DNA of 64,000 bases, from positions 62,001 to 126,000 of the forward strand of contig NZ_JAHKSH010000003.1 in NCBI RefSeq assembly GCF_019720895.1, written 5' to 3'. Position 1 is the stretch's first letter. Each line of letters opens with the position of its first letter. The stretch is from Microbacterium salitolerans (GTDB lineage: Bacteria; Actinomycetota; Actinomycetes; Actinomycetales; Microbacteriaceae). Positions 16,989 through 31,085 of this stretch are shown here, one piece after another. The notes beneath the pieces were generated by a model. That model was not told where the DNA came from, made no database searches, and was given only the letters and a program-made list of their open reading frames with translations. The translations under genes were made by a program, and so were the position numbers.

Positions 16989-18399
16989 AGGGCACCATGA
17001 CCACCACAGCGCTCCGCCTCGATCCCGACCGGCTGCTTCCCGCGGATCCGTCCACGCGCGAGATCGCCCGCGAGCTGTTCGCCGCGGTGGCGCACCTGCC
17101 GATCGTCTCGCCGCACGGCCACGTCCCCGTCGAGTGGCTCTCAGGCGACGAGCCGTTCGCGGATCCGACGACCCTGCTTCTCGCCCCCGATCACTACGTG
17201 ACGCGACTTCTGCACGCGTCGGGGGTGGATCTCGCCCGGATCGGCGTCGGAGGAGCAGACGTCGACCCGCGCGCGGCATGGCGGGTGTTCTGCGAGAGGT
17301 GGCCCGTCTTCGCTGGCACCGCTTCGGGCGGCTGGCTCGAGCACGTCTTCGCCGAGGTGTTCGGCGTCGTCGAGACCCCGGCGGCTGACACCGCCGACGT
17401 GCTGTACGACCGCCTCTGCGCATCGCTCGCGACGGAGGCCTTCCGTCCGCGGGCGCTGTTCGACCGGTTCCGCATCGACGCCCTCGCGACGACCGACGAC
17501 CCGCTCGACGATCTCGACGGGCACCGGCGCCTCGACGAGGATCCGTCGTTCCGGGGGCGCGTGCTGCCGACCTTCCGCCCCGACCGGTACCTCGACCCCG
17601 AGGCGCCCGGCTACGCGGACGCCGTCGCGCGGCTCGCCGACGCCCACCGGCGGCCCGTCGACGACTACCGCGGCTACCTCTCCTCGCTCGCCGAGCGGCG
17701 CGCGCACTTCGTCTCCCACGGCGCCGTCTCCGCCGACCACGGTGTGCCCGACCCCTACACGACCGAGCTCGACGAGGTCGACGCCGCCTCGCTCTACCGT
17801 CGCGCCGTGCGCGGCGAACTGATGCCGACCGAGGCACGGGAGCTTCGCGGGCACATGCTGGTCGAGATGGCGCGGATGAGCGTCGACGACGGCCTCGTGA
17901 TGACGTTGCATCCCGGCGTGCTGCGGAACCACAGCACGGTGACGCACGCGCGTTTCGGCGCCGACTCGGGCCACGACATCCCCGTGGCTGCGGAGTTCAC
18001 CCGCAGTCTTCGCCCGCTGCTGGAGCGGTTCGGGCTCGCCAAGGACTTCCATCTGGTCCTGTTCACGATCGACGAGACCGCGTATTCGCGGGAGATCGCG
18101 CCGCTCGCGGGCTTCTACCCATCGGTGTTCATCGGCGCCCCGTGGTGGTTCCTCGACGCGCCCGACGCGATCGGGCGGTACCGGTCGGCCGTCACCGAGA
18201 CGGCGGGCTTCTCGCGCGGGTCCGGATTCGTCGACGACACGCGGGCCTTCCTCTCCATCCCGGCCCGGCATGATGTCGCGCGCCGCAGCGATGCCGCATT
18301 CCTGGCGCGGTACGTCGCCGAGGGGCGGGTGTCGATCGAGCGCGCCCGCGAGATCATCGTGGACATCACCGACCGCCAGCCCCGGGAGGTGTTCAAGCT

Positions 18400-18403
<4 letters not shown>
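16985..18403 (+). CDS. uxaC: Glucuronate isomerase
   Basis: Converts D-glucuronate to D-fructuronate (and galacturonate to tagaturonate) in the cytoplasm; 472 aa, normal for the family. It belongs to the amidohydrolase-like superfamily: the metal-site motif SPHGHV lies near residue 38, with RFRIDALATTDDPLDDL and the C-terminal DDTRAFLSIPARHD also typical of UxaC. Two starts are possible: ATG at 16985, overlapping the previous stop, and ATG at 16997, preceded by GAAGGG. The first is kept. The end overlaps the fructuronate reductase gene by GTGA, matching consecutive pathway steps. Confidence 0.95.
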
Positions 18404-21488
<3,085 letters not shown>

Positions 21489-21491
21489 CCC

Positions 21492-22730
21492 ATGATCATC
21501 GACAGGGCCGAGGTCATCGTCACGAGTCCGGACCGGAACTTCGTGACGCTGAAGATCACGACGTCCGACGGGGTCACGGGGCTCGGCGACGCGACGCTGA
21601 ACGGGCGCGAGCTCGCGGTCGTCGCGTATCTGAAGGAGCACGTCGTTCCGCTGCTGATCGGGGCCGATCCTTCGCGCATCGAAGACACGTGGCAGTTCCT
21701 CTACCGCGGCGCGTACTGGCGCCGCGGCCCCGTGACGATGGCGTCGATCGCCGCCGTCGACATGGCGTTGTGGGATATCAAGGGCAAGACCGCAGGGATG
21801 CCCGTGCACGAGCTGCTCGGTGGCGCCTCACGCGAGGGGCTGCTGGCGTATGGCCATGCGTCGGGGAAGGAACTGCCCGAGCTGTTCGACTCGGTCCGCG
21901 AGCACCTCGACGAGGGCTATCGCGCGATCCGGATCCAGTCAGGCGTCCCTGGCCTGAACGCGATCTACGGGATCGCGTCGCAGTCGGCTGCCGCGGGCGG
22001 GGGAGAAGCGCGATACGACCACGAGCCCGCCCGCCGCGGCGCGCTCCCCGTGCAGGAGGACTGGGACACGCGGGCCTACCTGCGTCACCTGCCGGGCGTC
22101 TTCGAAGCCGTGCGCAACGAGTTCGGCCCCGAGCTGCCGCTCCTGCACGACGGGCACCACCGCATGACGCCGATTCAGGCCGCAAAGCTCGGCAAGTCGC
22201 TCGAGCCGTACGACCTGTTCTGGCTCGAGGACTGCACGCCGGCCGAGAGTCAGGAGGCATTGCGCCTCGTGCGCCAGCACACGACGACGCCGCTCGCGAT
22301 CGGCGAGATCTTCAACACGATCTGGGACTTCCAGGGGCTGATCCGCGAGCAGCTCATCGACTACGTGCGCGGCGCCGTCACGCACATGGGCGGCATCACA
22401 CCGCTGAAGAAGACGATGGACTACGCGGCGATGTACCAGATCCGGTCGGGGTTCCATGGCCCCACCGACATCTCGCCGGTCGGCATGGCCGCGCAGGCGC
22501 ATCTCGGACTTGCGATCCACAACTTCGGGATCCAGGAGTACATGCAGCACGGCGCAAGGACCAACGAGGTCTTCCGGCAGTCGTACACGTGGGAGAACGG
22601 GTTGCTCCACCCGGGCACTCGGCCCGGACTCGGCGTAGAACTCGACGCCGACCAGGCCGGAAAGTACCCGTACGAGCGCGCCTACCTGCCCTACAACCGC
22701 CTCGCCGACGGCACCATCCACGACTGGTAG
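21492..22730 (+). CDS. manD: D-mannonate dehydratase, enolase superfamily
   Basis: Dehydrates D-mannonate to 2-keto-3-deoxygluconate; 412 aa. It is of the ManD (enolase superfamily) type, not the UxuA TIM-barrel type. Predicted magnesium ligands are Asp220 (LLHDGHH), Glu246 (LEDCTP) and Glu272 (IGEIFN), with His222 as a likely acid/base. The ATG is 3 bp after the uidA stop. This is the last enzyme of the operon, so KDG kinase and KDPG aldolase must be encoded elsewhere. The 3' end is followed by the second copy of the hairpin repeat. Confidence 0.93.
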   Translation: MIIDRAEVIVTSPDRNFVTLKITTSDGVTGLGDATLNGRELAVVAYLKEHVVPLLIGADPSRIEDTWQFLYRGAYWRRGPVTMASIAAVDMALWDIKGKTAGMPVHELLGGASREGLLAYGHASGKELPELFDSVREHLDEGYRAIRIQSGVPGLNAIYGIASQSAAAGGGEARYDHEPARRGALPVQEDWDTRAYLRHLPGVFEAVRNEFGPELPLLHDGHHRMTPIQAAKLGKSLEPYDLFWLEDCTPAESQEALRLVRQHTTTPLAIGEIFNTIWDFQGLIREQLIDYVRGAVTHMGGITPLKKTMDYAAMYQIRSGFHGPTDISPVGMAAQAHLGLAIHNFGIQEYMQHGARTNEVFRQSYTWENGLLHPGTRPGLGVELDADQAGKYPYERAYLPYNRLADGTIHDW

Positions 22731-22821
22731 AGGGTGGCTGCACCCACGCTGGCCGCCATGTATGACGGAGTCCTCGGGGAGTGACCCGGGTGCCGCCGTC
22801 GGAAGACGTCTGGCCCGCGCC

Positions 22822-22886
22822 CGAATGCCGCGGATTGCTCCAAGATGTCGGTCTTGGAGCGATCTGCGGCATTCGACGGCGGTCAG
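22822..22886. repeat. Hairpin repeat, copy 2 (bidirectional terminator position)
   Basis: 24-nt arms at 22822-22845 and 22852-22875 match at 22 of 24 positions around a 6-nt loop; the two mismatches would be G-U type pairs in RNA. The 19-nt core equals the arms of copy 1 at 10595. ACGGCGGTCAG follows as in copy 1 and includes the stop codon of the minus-strand SnoaL-like gene. Confidence 0.85.
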
Positions 22887-23212
22887 CCCTCGCGGATCGT
22901 CATACTCGCGAGCCGGTCGCCGGCGACGCGGAACGTGAACCGCGAGCGTCCGTTCGCGTGCGTCGAGCGCCAGTCGCCGATGACGGTGATCTCGTCGCCC
23001 TCGCGCGTGACCTCCTCGGGCGTGAGCACGCCGGTGGCGCCGATGAACTCGCCGTCGCTCCAGCCCTTGATCGCGTCGCGTCCGGTGAACACGCGACCCC
23101 AGTCGTCGACGAAGCCGTCGGCGGCGAACGCGTCGAGGAATCCCTGCTCGTCGTGCGCATTGACGGTCGTGATGAAGGACGCGACGGGCTCGGGAACGGT
23201 GATGTCGGTCAT
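22883..23212 (-). CDS. SnoaL-like / NTF2-fold small protein
   Basis: Small 109-aa protein of the cone-shaped NTF2/SnoaL superfamily: an N-terminal helix ([13 protein letters not shown]), the [23 protein letters not shown] segment (described here by its position 28-50) and a beta-sheet rich C-terminus. Such proteins act as small-molecule cyclases, isomerases or binding proteins; no catalytic Asp/His pair can be assigned with certainty. CCAGGAGG precedes the ATG on the minus strand. It is monocistronic, convergent with manD and divergent from the TauE gene. Confidence 0.75.
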   Translation of the reverse strand: MTDITVPEPVASFITTVNAHDEQGFLDAFAADGFVDDWGRVFTGRDAIKGWSDGEFIGATGVLTPEEVTREGDEITVIGDWRSTHANGRSRFTFRVAGDRLASMTIREG

Positions 23213-23294
23213 GCGAACCTCCTGGTTGTCCCGGCCCGGTCAGAGCCGGTATCCGTCAGCCTAGGACCCCGACGTCGCGCCGTAGACTCATCCG

Positions 23295-24071
23295 GTGCCC
23301 GAGATCGATCTGCTGACGCTCTGCCTGCTGATCCTCGCGGGATTCGTGGCCGGGTGGGTCGACGCCGTCGTCGGCGGGGGAGGGCTGATCCAGCTGCCGG
23401 CGATGATGCTCGTGCCGGGCATCACGCCCTTGCAGGCGCTCGCGACGAACAAGCTGTCGAGCATCATGGGCACCTCCGTCGCCGCCGTGACGTTCGCGCG
23501 GCGGGTGAGGCCGGATCCCCGCACGGCCGTTCCGCTCGCCGTCATGGCGCTGCTCGGGGCGATCGTCGGCGCGATGCTCGCGACGTTCATCCCCGAGGAG
23601 GCGTTCACTCCGATCATCCTCGTCGTGCTCATCGGCGTCGGCGGGTTCACGGTGCTGAAGCCGAAGATGGGCGTCCACGCGAATCGCCGCTGGCACGGGT
23701 GGAAGCACGTCGTCGCGGCGAGCGTCATCGGGCTCGTCGTCGGGACGTACGACGGCGCTCTCGGCCCGGGAACGGGATCCTTCTTCGTGATCCTGCTCGT
23801 GAGCGTGCTCGGATACGCGTTCATGCCGGCGTCCGCCCTCGGCAAGATCGCGAACTTCTGCACCAATCTCGGCGCGCTCCTCTTCTTCGTGCCCGCCGGC
23901 CACGTGCTCTGGGGGCTCGGACTCCTCGTCGGGGCGGCGAACCTCGTCGGCGGATATCTCGGGGCGCGGATGGCGGTGTCGAGGGGCAATCGCTTCGTGC
24001 GGATCGTCTTCATCGCGGTCGTCGCCGCGCTGATCCTGAAGCTCTCCTACGACCTCATCAGAGGGGCCTGA
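23295..24071 (+). CDS. TauE/SafE-family sulfite/sulfur-compound exporter
   Basis: Membrane protein of 258 aa with about eight hydrophobic segments and the two internally repeated glycine-rich motifs of the family, [17 protein letters not shown] near residue 17 and [19 protein letters not shown] in the second half. TauE/SafE proteins move sulfite, sulfonates or other organic anions across the membrane. The start is GTG, 82 bp from the divergent SnoaL-like gene. The next gene encodes a cysteine synthase-like PLP enzyme, which weakly supports a sulfur connection, but the two genes are separated by 32 bp and the link is only inference. Confidence 0.85.
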   Translation: MPEIDLLTLCLLILAGFVAGWVDAVVGGGGLIQLPAMMLVPGITPLQALATNKLSSIMGTSVAAVTFARRVRPDPRTAVPLAVMALLGAIVGAMLATFIPEEAFTPIILVVLIGVGGFTVLKPKMGVHANRRWHGWKHVVAASVIGLVVGTYDGALGPGTGSFFVILLVSVLGYAFMPASALGKIANFCTNLGALLFFVPAGHVLWGLGLLVGAANLVGGYLGARMAVSRGNRFVRIVFIAVVAALILKLSYDLIRGA

Positions 24072-24103
24072 ATCGCCCCACCCCGAGCACTACGCTCGAT
24101 GAC

Positions 24104-25177
24104 ATGGACGAACGACGCGCATGGGTCACGGGCGCGGTCAGGCTGCTCGAAGCCGACGCGAATCGCAGCGCCGACACTCACCTGCACGTCTTCCCGCTGC
24201 CGCTCGAGTGGGGCATCGACCTCTATCTGAAGGACGAGTCGGTGCATCCGACCGGATCCCTGAAGCACCGGCTCGCGCGCTCGCTCATCCTGTACGGGCT
24301 CGTCAACGGCCGCATCGGCCCTGGCACGGTCCTCGTCGAGGCGTCGAGCGGATCCACGGCCGTGAGCGAGGCGTACTTCGCTCGTATGCTCGGTTTGGAA
24401 TTCGTCACCGTCGTGCCCCGCACGACGAGCCCCGAGAAGATCGACCTGATCGAGTTCTACGGCGGCCGCTGCCACTACGTCGATCGTCCGCCGGAGATCT
24501 ACTCCGAGGCCGAGCGCCTGGCGCGCGAGTGCGGCGGGCACTATCTCGACCAGTTCACGTTCGCGGAGCGCGCGACCGACTGGCGCAGCAACAACAACAT
24601 CGCCGAGAGCGTGTTCCAGCAGCTCGCCGAGGAGCGGTATCCCGTGCCGCGCTGGATCGTCGTGGGTGCCGGCACGGGCGGAACGAGCGCCACGTTCGGC
24701 CGCTACGTCCGGTATCGGCGGCACGACACGCAGGTGTGCGTCGTCGACCCCGAGAACTCCGCGTTCTACGGCGCCTGGGAGACGGGCGCCGATGACTACG
24801 AGACGGGACTGCCGAGTCGCATCGAGGGCATCGGACGCCCCCGGATGGAGCCGTCGTTCATTCCCGGAGTCGTCGACGAGATGATGTGTATTCCCGATGA
24901 GGAATCCATCGCCGCGATCCGTCTTCTGCGCGACAAGACGCTGCACTGGGCGGGCGGATCCACGGGCACGAACCTCGCGGGGGCGTTCCGCCTCATCTCC
25001 CGCATGCGGGAGGCCGGCGAGACGGGGTCCGTCGTCACGCTCATCTGCGACGGCGGCGCGCGATACGAGCGCACCTACTACGACGACGCGTGGGTCGCGC
25101 AGCAGGGTATGGACCTCTCGTCGGCGCGGACGCGAATGGAGGAGTTCCTCGAGACGGGAAGGTGGCGGGATGACTGA
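24104..25177 (+). CDS. PLP-dependent cysteine synthase-family enzyme
   Basis: Fold-type II pyridoxal phosphate enzyme, 357 aa. The PLP lysine lies in the SLKHRLA segment (residues 52-58), the substrate loop is [12 protein letters not shown] and the phosphate-binding loop GAGTGGTSA. It is longer than CysK and has its own N-terminal segment [12 protein letters not shown]; such stand-alone members are annotated as cysteine synthase-like but may act on other amino acids. The ATG at 24104 starts the conserved part; a much longer frame upstream runs across TauE in another frame and is not real. It overlaps the ThrE-like gene by 8 bases, suggesting amino acid metabolism coupled to export. Confidence 0.83.
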   Translation: MDERRAWVTGAVRLLEADANRSADTHLHVFPLPLEWGIDLYLKDESVHPTGSLKHRLARSLILYGLVNGRIGPGTVLVEASSGSTAVSEAYFARMLGLEFVTVVPRTTSPEKIDLIEFYGGRCHYVDRPPEIYSEAERLARECGGHYLDQFTFAERATDWRSNNNIAESVFQQLAEERYPVPRWIVVGAGTGGTSATFGRYVRYRRHDTQVCVVDPENSAFYGAWETGADDYETGLPSRIEGIGRPRMEPSFIPGVVDEMMCIPDEESIAAIRLLRDKTLHWAGGSTGTNLAGAFRLISRMREAGETGSVVTLICDGGARYERTYYDDAWVAQQGMDLSSARTRMEEFLETGRWRDD

Positions 25178-26753
25178 TCATCGGGTGAGCCGGGCGCGGC
25201 GCATGCTCGCGGGCATGAAGCACGCCGTCTGGAGCGACCCCGCGCGGCGGGCGATGACCGACTCGATGCCGATCATCGACGACGCGATGGCGCAGCGCAT
25301 CATCGATCTCGCCATGCGCGTCGCCGCGGTGATGCTCTCGGTCGGAGCATCGGCGAAGGAGGTCACGCTCGCGGCCCTTCGCGTCACGAGCGCATACGGC
25401 CTGCGCAGCGTCCACGTCGATGTGACGTTCAACTCCGTCACGGTGTCGGATCACCGTGACGGCGCGGGCCGTCCGATCACTCTCATGCAGGTGGTGCAGT
25501 CGGCGCAGACCGACCACGCGAAGCTGCAGCGCGTGCAGGCGCTCGTCAACGACATCGAGACGGGCTTGACCCTCCCGGACGCGATCGTGCGCTTCCACAT
25601 CATCCGCCGCACGCCGTTCCTCTATCGCATCCCCGTCGTGCTCCTCGTCCAGGCGATCCTGCCCGTCGCGGTGGCCGTGATGTTCGGCGGGAGCTGGGTC
25701 ATCCTCCTGTCCGTCTTCATCGCCGCGTTCGGCGTCGCGGCGACGCAGTATCTGCTCGCGCGCGCACGCGTGCCGCTCTTCTTCAGCCAGATCGCGGGTG
25801 CGGTCGTGCTGACGGGCATCACCGTGCTGATCTCGACGCTCGGCAGCGCCGGCGTCGACCCCTTCGTCGACGTGCGCTCGAGCCTCGTCGTGTCGGCCGG
25901 CATCATCCTCATGCTCGCGGGCCTCGCCGTCGTGGGCGCGGCGCAGGACGCGATCGACGGCTTCACACTCACCGCGGGCGGCCGGATCCTCGACCTCACG
26001 GTCGCGACGATGGGCGTCGTCCTCGGCATCCTCGTGGGCCTCGAGGCGGCGCGGCACTTCGGGGTGGGGCTGGAGCTTCCCAGCGAGGCGCTGGAGCTCG
26101 GAGCCGCGCCGGGTCAGGCCATCGGGGCCGTGCTGATCGCCGGGGCCGTCGCCGTGATCAACGGCGCCGGGATCCGCATCCTCTTCATCAGCGCCGCCCT
26201 CGGCCTGCTCGCGTGGCTCGGCTCGTATCTGCTCACCGACGTCACGGGGGTCCCCGTGGCGGCCGCGTCCTTCGGAGGCGCGCTCATCGCGAGCCTGATC
26301 GGATCCGTCGTCGCCGACCGCCTCAAGGTGCCGTCTGTGGCCGTCACGACGGCGGCCATCGTCCCGATGGTGCCGGGATCCTACGTGTTCCGTGGCCTCC
26401 TCGGCGTCGTCGAATCCGGAACGGATCCGACGACGCTCATGCACGGTTTCGACGCCCTGTTCTCTGCGGCGATGATCGGCATCGGGCTGGCGGCCGGCGC
26501 GACGCTCGGTCTCTTCCTCGGAAGCCCCCTGCGGGCGCGGATCGGCGGTCGGCGCGTGGCGCTCCGATCGAAGCCGCGGTCGGTGTCGGGTGCCGGCGGG
26601 ACCGCGGGGTTCGAGGTCGTGCCCACACACCGAGACGCTCCGACCAAGCCCGTCCCGTCGCAGCCAGAGGTTCCGCCCACCGTGGCGGAGACGTCGGACC
26701 CGCACCCCATCACAAAGCCCTACGACGAGGAACAGGACGGGCCGGTTCCGTAG
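25170..26753 (+). CDS. thrE: Threonine/serine exporter (ThrE family)
   Basis: Exporter of 527 aa with the two-part ThrE architecture: an N-terminal cytoplasmic DUF1212 domain ([33 protein letters not shown]) followed by about ten transmembrane segments and a Pro/Thr-rich tail (about 50 residues). Known relatives export threonine and serine by proton motive force. The ATG at 25170 overlaps the previous gene; an internal ATG at 25257 is the main alternative. Pairing with a PLP enzyme of the threonine/cysteine synthase fold is consistent with relief of an intracellular amino acid, though this is inference. Confidence 0.87.
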   Translation: MTDHRVSRARRMLAGMKHAVWSDPARRAMTDSMPIIDDAMAQRIIDLAMRVAAVMLSVGASAKEVTLAALRVTSAYGLRSVHVDVTFNSVTVSDHRDGAGRPITLMQVVQSAQTDHAKLQRVQALVNDIETGLTLPDAIVRFHIIRRTPFLYRIPVVLLVQAILPVAVAVMFGGSWVILLSVFIAAFGVAATQYLLARARVPLFFSQIAGAVVLTGITVLISTLGSAGVDPFVDVRSSLVVSAGIILMLAGLAVVGAAQDAIDGFTLTAGGRILDLTVATMGVVLGILVGLEAARHFGVGLELPSEALELGAAPGQAIGAVLIAGAVAVINGAGIRILFISAALGLLAWLGSYLLTDVTGVPVAAASFGGALIASLIGSVVADRLKVPSVAVTTAAIVPMVPGSYVFRGLLGVVESGTDPTTLMHGFDALFSAAMIGIGLAAGATLGLFLGSPLRARIGGRRVALRSKPRSVSGAGGTAGFEVVPTHRDAPTKPVPSQPEVPPTVAETSDPHPITKPYDEEQDGPVP

Positions 26754-26759
26754 GAATGT

Positions 26760-26785
26760 GCGTCGCCGACTCTTGTCGGAGACGC
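26760..26785 (+). terminator. Hairpin terminator after thrE
   Basis: GCGTCGCCGAC (26760-26770) pairs with GTCGGAGACGC (26775-26785) around TCTT; one internal G-A mismatch. It begins 7 bp after the exporter stop. Confidence 0.55.
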
Positions 26786-26848
26786 GCGGTGCTGGCACTA
26801 TGCGGGGCAAGGAAGCCGATCGGCGGTTTCACGTCTCTGGGGGCCAGC

Positions 26849-27643
26849 ATGTCGAAGTCCGATCCGAAGCCGGAAGCGCACGTCGAGCCGACAGACCTCG
26901 CGCACACGCCACCACCCGCGCCGTCCACGAGCTCGAAGCTCGTCGCCGAGGCGTTCGGCACGTTCCTGCTCGTGTTCGGCGGCGTCGGAACGGCGCTGTT
27001 CGCCTCGAACCTCTACACCGAGGACAGCGGTGCGAGTGTCTACGCGGCGGTTGCGCTCGCGTTCGGCCTCACCGTCGTCGTCGGCGCCTATGCGTTCGGC
27101 CCGGTCTCCGGCGGCCACTTCAACCCGGCGGTGACGCTCGGCGCGGCGGCGGCGGGACGCCTGCCGTGGCGCGACGTGGGCGGCTACATCATCGCGCAGA
27201 TCGTGGGTGGCCTGCTCGCCTCGACGGTGCTCATGCTCATCGGCACGATGGGCCCCGACGGCTGGCTCGTCGGCGCCCAGGAGGGCGGCTTCGCGAGCAA
27301 CGGCTGGGGTGAGCTCTCGCCGGGCGGCTTCGGCATGGGCGCGGCGATCATCGTCGAGATCGTGCTGACGGCGATCTTCCTGTACGTCATCCTCGGCGCC
27401 ACGCACCCGACCCGCGGAACGCCGATGGCGGGTCTCGCGATCGGTCTCACGCTCACGCTGATCCACCTCATCTCGATTCCCGTCGACAACACGTCGGTGA
27501 ACCCGGCGCGCTCGATCGCGGCGGCGATCTACGGCGGCAGCGAGCCGCTCATGCAGCTGTGGGTGTTCATCGTGTTCCCGATCGTCGGCGCCCTGATCGC
27601 CGGATTCACCTACCGCGCGCTCTTCGACACCAAGCCGCGCTGA
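26849..27643 (+). CDS. Aquaporin (MIP family, AqpZ-like)
   Basis: Water channel of 264 aa with six transmembrane helices and both pore signatures: HFNPAVT after helix 2 and VNPARS after helix 5. The Arg after the second NPA box and the overall similarity to AqpZ favour a water-selective pore over a glycerol facilitator. A 30-residue Pro/Thr-rich cytoplasmic N-terminus precedes helix 1, unusual for AqpZ but common in actinobacteria. The ATG at 26849 was chosen as the first methionine of the unbroken family sequence; the upstream extension in this frame belongs to a shadow of thrE. It ends in a strong hairpin and is monocistronic. Confidence 0.92.
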   Translation: MSKSDPKPEAHVEPTDLAHTPPPAPSTSSKLVAEAFGTFLLVFGGVGTALFASNLYTEDSGASVYAAVALAFGLTVVVGAYAFGPVSGGHFNPAVTLGAAAAGRLPWRDVGGYIIAQIVGGLLASTVLMLIGTMGPDGWLVGAQEGGFASNGWGELSPGGFGMGAAIIVEIVLTAIFLYVILGATHPTRGTPMAGLAIGLTLTLIHLISIPVDNTSVNPARSIAAAIYGGSEPLMQLWVFIVFPIVGALIAGFTYRALFDTKPR

Positions 27644-27664
27644 CGCACCCGCCGACCGTTTCGC

Positions 27665-27698
27665 CCGAGGAGGACGCCGTACGCGGCGTCCTCCTCGG
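27665..27698 (+). terminator. Strong hairpin terminator after aquaporin gene
   Basis: Perfect 15-bp stem (27665-27679 with 27684-27698), CCGAGGAGGACGCCG on the left arm, closed by a TACG tetraloop. It lies 22 bp after the stop. Confidence 0.8.
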
Positions 27699-27870
27699 CG
27701 TATGCGGGGGCTCCGCGGCGATCGGACAGGCGCGGCCCTTGGATATCATGACCGGCAGACCGTGCCGGGGCGGATCGGCGGACGCCCGGCGACGATGCGC
27801 TCGACGTCGGGCGCGCGTCGTCCGCAGCCGGGACCGATCGATCCGGTCCGCTCGATTCTCAGGAGGACAG

Positions 27871-28398
27871 ATGACGCAGAGCGAGGCCCAGCGAACGGAG
27901 ACCTTCGCCTTCATGCACCGCGAGAACTTCCTGGGGAGGTCCGGCGGCGCGGGAATGCAACGATGGGACTATCGCGGATACCGATGGGAGGCGATTCGGC
28001 CAGCCGACGGCGAGCCGCCGATGCACGTGACGGCGTCGTGCACGGAATGCGACACGGTCGCCGAGCTGCAGGTGCTCCCTCCGGGCGGTCTGCGGAGGCA
28101 GCGCGCTCTCATGCTGGCGTTCTCGCTTCTGGGAGTGCTGGTCCTGGTGGCGGGTCTCGTGATGGCGGGCATCGCGATTCCGATCGCGGACGACTCCGCC
28201 CTTCCCGATGCGCAGCGAGACGACGCCACTGCGGTTGCGGTCACCGGTGTGATCATGGTGATGGTGGGCCTGACCGTCGCGTGGACGTTCTTCCTGAAGC
28301 GCGAGGCGCAGATCGGCGTGACGGGCCGCGGCGCCGGAGCCGCCGGCCTCGCGAAGCACGTCGTGACGCGGGTTGACGACGGTCCGGCGCCGGAGTGA
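27871..28398 (+). CDS. Hypothetical two-helix membrane protein
   Basis: Unrecognised 175-aa protein. Residues 1-90 are soluble and contain two cysteines in SCTECD, a CxxC that could bind metal or form a disulfide; two hydrophobic segments follow near 88-108 and 123-145, then a short basic tail. AGGAGGACAG directly precedes the ATG at 27871. The upstream 170 bp carry only the aquaporin terminator and no other gene. It is convergent with the xylulokinase gene. Function unknown. Confidence 0.65.
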   Translation: MTQSEAQRTETFAFMHRENFLGRSGGAGMQRWDYRGYRWEAIRPADGEPPMHVTASCTECDTVAELQVLPPGGLRRQRALMLAFSLLGVLVLVAGLVMAGIAIPIADDSALPDAQRDDATAVAVTGVIMVMVGLTVAWTFFLKREAQIGVTGRGAGAAGLAKHVVTRVDDGPAPE

Positions 28399-28479
28399 GA
28401 GCGGCGCCTCGGGGCCACGGTGACGCTCGCTCTGTTCGTCGCCTCTGATCGACGGGCGCCGCCCTCGTGGAGCACATGG

Positions 28480-29931
28480 TCACGTTTGCTGACGCACCCG
28501 AGCAGGGGCGACGATTCTGGCGGATGCCGAGCGGTACTGCGACCGCACACCGGAGGATGCCGGGTGCAACGTGGCGACGGTCGGGACGGGCCACTCGGGA
28601 AGCTCTCCCGTCAGGGCCCAGGCGGCCTGCCGCGCCGCACCGCGTGCGACGTACTCCGCCCGCTCCGGGACGTCGACAGGGGCCGCGAAGATGTGGCGGG
28701 AGGCCTCCCGGACTGCCGGATTCCGCGCTGCGCCGCCGATGAGCAGCAGCCGGTCCGCGGGTACTCCCAGTGCGATGAGCGCGTCGAGCCCGTCGGCGAG
28801 GCCGCACAGCATCCCCTCGACGAACGCGCGCGCGATGTGCTCGGGCCGCGTGTTGGCCAGGGTCATGCCGGCGAGGTGTGCGCTCGCGTCCGGGAGGTTC
28901 GGGGTTCGCTCGCCCTCGAAGTACGGCACGAGCGTCAACCCCGCCGCGCCGGGTCCGGACTGCAGCGCCAGACTCGACACGCCGGCATGATCCGTGCGCA
29001 GGGCATGCGTGGCGGCGTCGAGCACGCGCGCGGCGTTGAGAGTCGCGACGAGCGGCAGCCGCGCGCCGTCCGCGGCTGCGAACCCGGCTACGGTTCCGGT
29101 CGCGTCGCGGATGTCGGCCGAGGTCGCCGCGAACACCGTCCCCGACGTGCCGAGCGAGACGGCGACGTCGCCGGGGTCCAGTGCGAGGCCGAGCGCGGCC
29201 GCCGCGTTGTCGCCTGCCCCGGCACCGAGGACGATGCCGCGATCCGTGGATCCGGCTCGCTCCGACGGCGTGAGCACGCGCGGCAGCACGATCCCCGGCG
29301 CGGAGGCGTCGCCCGCCTCGCGCGCCGTCGCCTCAAAGGCCGTCTCGAACAGGTCGAGATCGTAGGATCCGTCGCGGGCCGAGAAGTACGCGGTGCCGCT
29401 GGCGTCGGAGGCATCGGTGACGAGCCGCTCGACGTCGCCGCCGCCTCGCAGGCGCCATGTCAGCCAGTCGTGGGGGAGTGCGACGGCCGCGACGCGATCC
29501 GCGTTCTCGGGTTCGTGGCGGCGCAGCCACCGCAGCTTCGACGCGGTGAACGACGCCACCGGCACGATGCCGGTCCGGCGCGCGTAGGCCTCGGATCCGA
29601 CCTCCGCGACGAGGTCGTCGGCGCTCTGTCCGCTGCGCGTGTCGTTCCAGAGCAGCGCGTCGCGGACGACGCGGCCCTGCCGGTCGAGGGCCACGAGCCC
29701 GTGCTGCTGGCCGGCCACGCTGATCGCCGCGACGTCGTCGAGCCCGCCGGCCGCGCGGATGGCGACGCCGAGAGCCTCCCACCAGGCGTGCGGGTCGACC
29801 TCGGTGCCTCGCGGGTGCGGCGCGGATCCCTCGCGGACGAGTTCGCCCGTCGCGCGGTCGACGATGACGACCTTGCAGCTCTGCGTCGACGAGTCGACGC
29901 CTGCCACCAGCTGCGTTCCGCCGGGTGTCAT
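28480..29931 (-). CDS. xylB: Xylulokinase (FGGY carbohydrate kinase)
   Basis: Phosphorylates D-xylulose to xylulose 5-phosphate; 483 aa, normal length. Signatures: [16 protein letters not shown] (N-terminal phosphate-binding loop), [14 protein letters not shown] with the xylulose-binding QQHG, WNDTRS, and [10 protein letters not shown] near the C-terminus, as in XylB. The ATG at 29931 overlaps the regulator stop by ATGA. The neighbouring divergent operon imports and oxidises a polyol, so the substrate is probably xylulose formed from arabitol or xylitol. The C-terminal 25 residues beyond the usual end are Ser/Arg-rich and of doubtful function. Confidence 0.92.
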   Translation of the reverse strand: MTPGGTQLVAGVDSSTQSCKVVIVDRATGELVREGSAPHPRGTEVDPHAWWEALGVAIRAAGGLDDVAAISVAGQQHGLVALDRQGRVVRDALLWNDTRSGQSADDLVAEVGSEAYARRTGIVPVASFTASKLRWLRRHEPENADRVAAVALPHDWLTWRLRGGGDVERLVTDASDASGTAYFSARDGSYDLDLFETAFEATAREAGDASAPGIVLPRVLTPSERAGSTDRGIVLGAGAGDNAAAALGLALDPGDVAVSLGTSGTVFAATSADIRDATGTVAGFAAADGARLPLVATLNAARVLDAATHALRTDHAGVSSLALQSGPGAAGLTLVPYFEGERTPNLPDASAHLAGMTLANTRPEHIARAFVEGMLCGLADGLDALIALGVPADRLLLIGGAARNPAVREASRHIFAAPVDVPERAEYVARGAARQAAWALTGELPEWPVPTVATLHPASSGVRSQYRSASARIVAPARVRQQT

Positions 29932-30881
29932 CGAGGCTCTTCGTCGTCGAAGGTCTCGGCGAGCAGCGCCTCGGCGAGACCCGCGTCGACGATCATCACG
30001 TCGATGATGCCGGCCGCAGCCGCGGCACGCACGGCGTCTGCGCGGGCCGCCCCGTGGGCGACGCCGACGGTCGTCTTCGCGGCGCGCAGCTGGTCGAGGG
30101 AGACGGCGATGATGCGGTCGTCGATCGTGTCGACCGGGGATCCGTCTGCGGCGATCAGCCGTCCGGAGGTCTCGGCGATGGCGCCTGCGGCGGCGGCGGC
30201 CTCTCGCTGGTCCGGGGTGCACTTGAGCCAGACAGACGAGAGGTCCTCCTGCCACGAGCCCACCGAGACGAGGGCGAGGTCGAGGTCGTCGGCCGCCTGA
30301 AGGGCGAGGGTGATCTCGGAGAGCGCGAGCAGGTCGGTGGCCGTGTCCGCCTCCGTGACGAGCAGCGGTGCGAAGAGCCTCGCCACGTGCACCGCCGGAT
30401 CCTGCCCGAGGCGGGTGAAGACCTCCTGGCGCGACGGCTCGTCGCCCAGCTGGAGGGCGCCCGCGAGCTGGACGACGGTGCTCGGGGGGAGTGCGGGCAC
30501 GAAGGAGGCGGCGGCATCGAGGGTGCGCGACCACGACATCCCGATCCGCTGCCCGGGCCGCGCCTGCGCATCGATGTAGCGCAGCGCGGCCCGGCCCATC
30601 GCGGTCGTGAGGTCGCGCGCGTCCTCGTCGACGATGATGGCCGATCGGATCCCGAGGCGACTCGCGAGGTCGTCGGCGCGATCGTCGAATCCGGAGGATC
30701 CCGATTCGATCGTGATCGTGACCACGCCGGCGTCGTGCGCTTCGTCCAGCATGCGCGCGACCTGGAAGCGACTCAGCCCGAAGCGATCGGCGATCTGCAC
30801 TTTGGAGAGCCGGTCCAGGTAGTAGGCGCGCGCCAGCTGGGTCAGCAGCCGTCGGTGCCGTGCGGTCGGGGTCGCGGTCAC
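29928..30881 (-). CDS. SorC/DeoR-type sugar-binding transcriptional regulator
   Basis: Regulator of 317 aa with an N-terminal helix-turn-helix ([21 protein letters not shown] near residues 24-44) and a C-terminal sugar-binding domain of the SorC family ([16 protein letters not shown] near the end). GTG at 30881 is preferred because GGAGG lies four bases before it; an ATG at 30899 is the alternative and would add six residues. It is co-transcribed with xylB and divergent from the polyol transporter operon, so it probably controls both, with a phosphorylated pentulose or hexitol as effector. The inverted repeat at 30930-30959 in the divergent spacer is a candidate binding site. Confidence 0.85.
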   Translation of the reverse strand: MTATPTARHRRLLTQLARAYYLDRLSKVQIADRFGLSRFQVARMLDEAHDAGVVTITIESGSSGFDDRADDLASRLGIRSAIIVDEDARDLTTAMGRAALRYIDAQARPGQRIGMSWSRTLDAAASFVPALPPSTVVQLAGALQLGDEPSRQEVFTRLGQDPAVHVARLFAPLLVTEADTATDLLALSEITLALQAADDLDLALVSVGSWQEDLSSVWLKCTPDQREAAAAAGAIAETSGRLIAADGSPVDTIDDRIIAVSLDQLRAAKTTVGVAHGAARADAVRAAAAAGIIDVMIVDAGLAEALLAETFDDEEPR

Positions 30882-30929
30882 GTGGCCTCCCTCGGTCATG
30901 GTGTCGGCGCTCTCCGATGAGCGACGCGT

Positions 30930-30959
30930 GCTCAGACGATACCCCTTGCGCATCTGAGC
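30930..30959. promoter_or_regulatory. Inverted repeat in divergent spacer, candidate SorC operator
   Basis: GCTCAGA (30930-30936) and TCTGAGC (30953-30959) form perfect 7-bp arms, centres 23 bp apart, just upstream of the regulator start. Further TGAGC and GAGCTC half-like sequences follow at 30980-31000. Confidence 0.45.
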
Positions 30960-31085
30960 GCGTCGTGGCACCGTAGCTTCTCAGGTGAGCACGAGCTCTC
31001 ATATGTGCGGCACGATCGAGTGCCAACTCGGACCCGGCAGCGAAGCCGAGCCTTCGCCGCCCCTCAGAGACGAGGAGTGCAGGAC

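Noticed and set aside
22781-24103. Long N-terminal extension in frame with the PLP enzyme
   Set aside because: It runs through the hairpin repeat, the SnoaL-like gene and the TauE gene in other frames, and its Arg/Ala/Gly-rich composition is that of a shadow frame. Family similarity starts at 24104.
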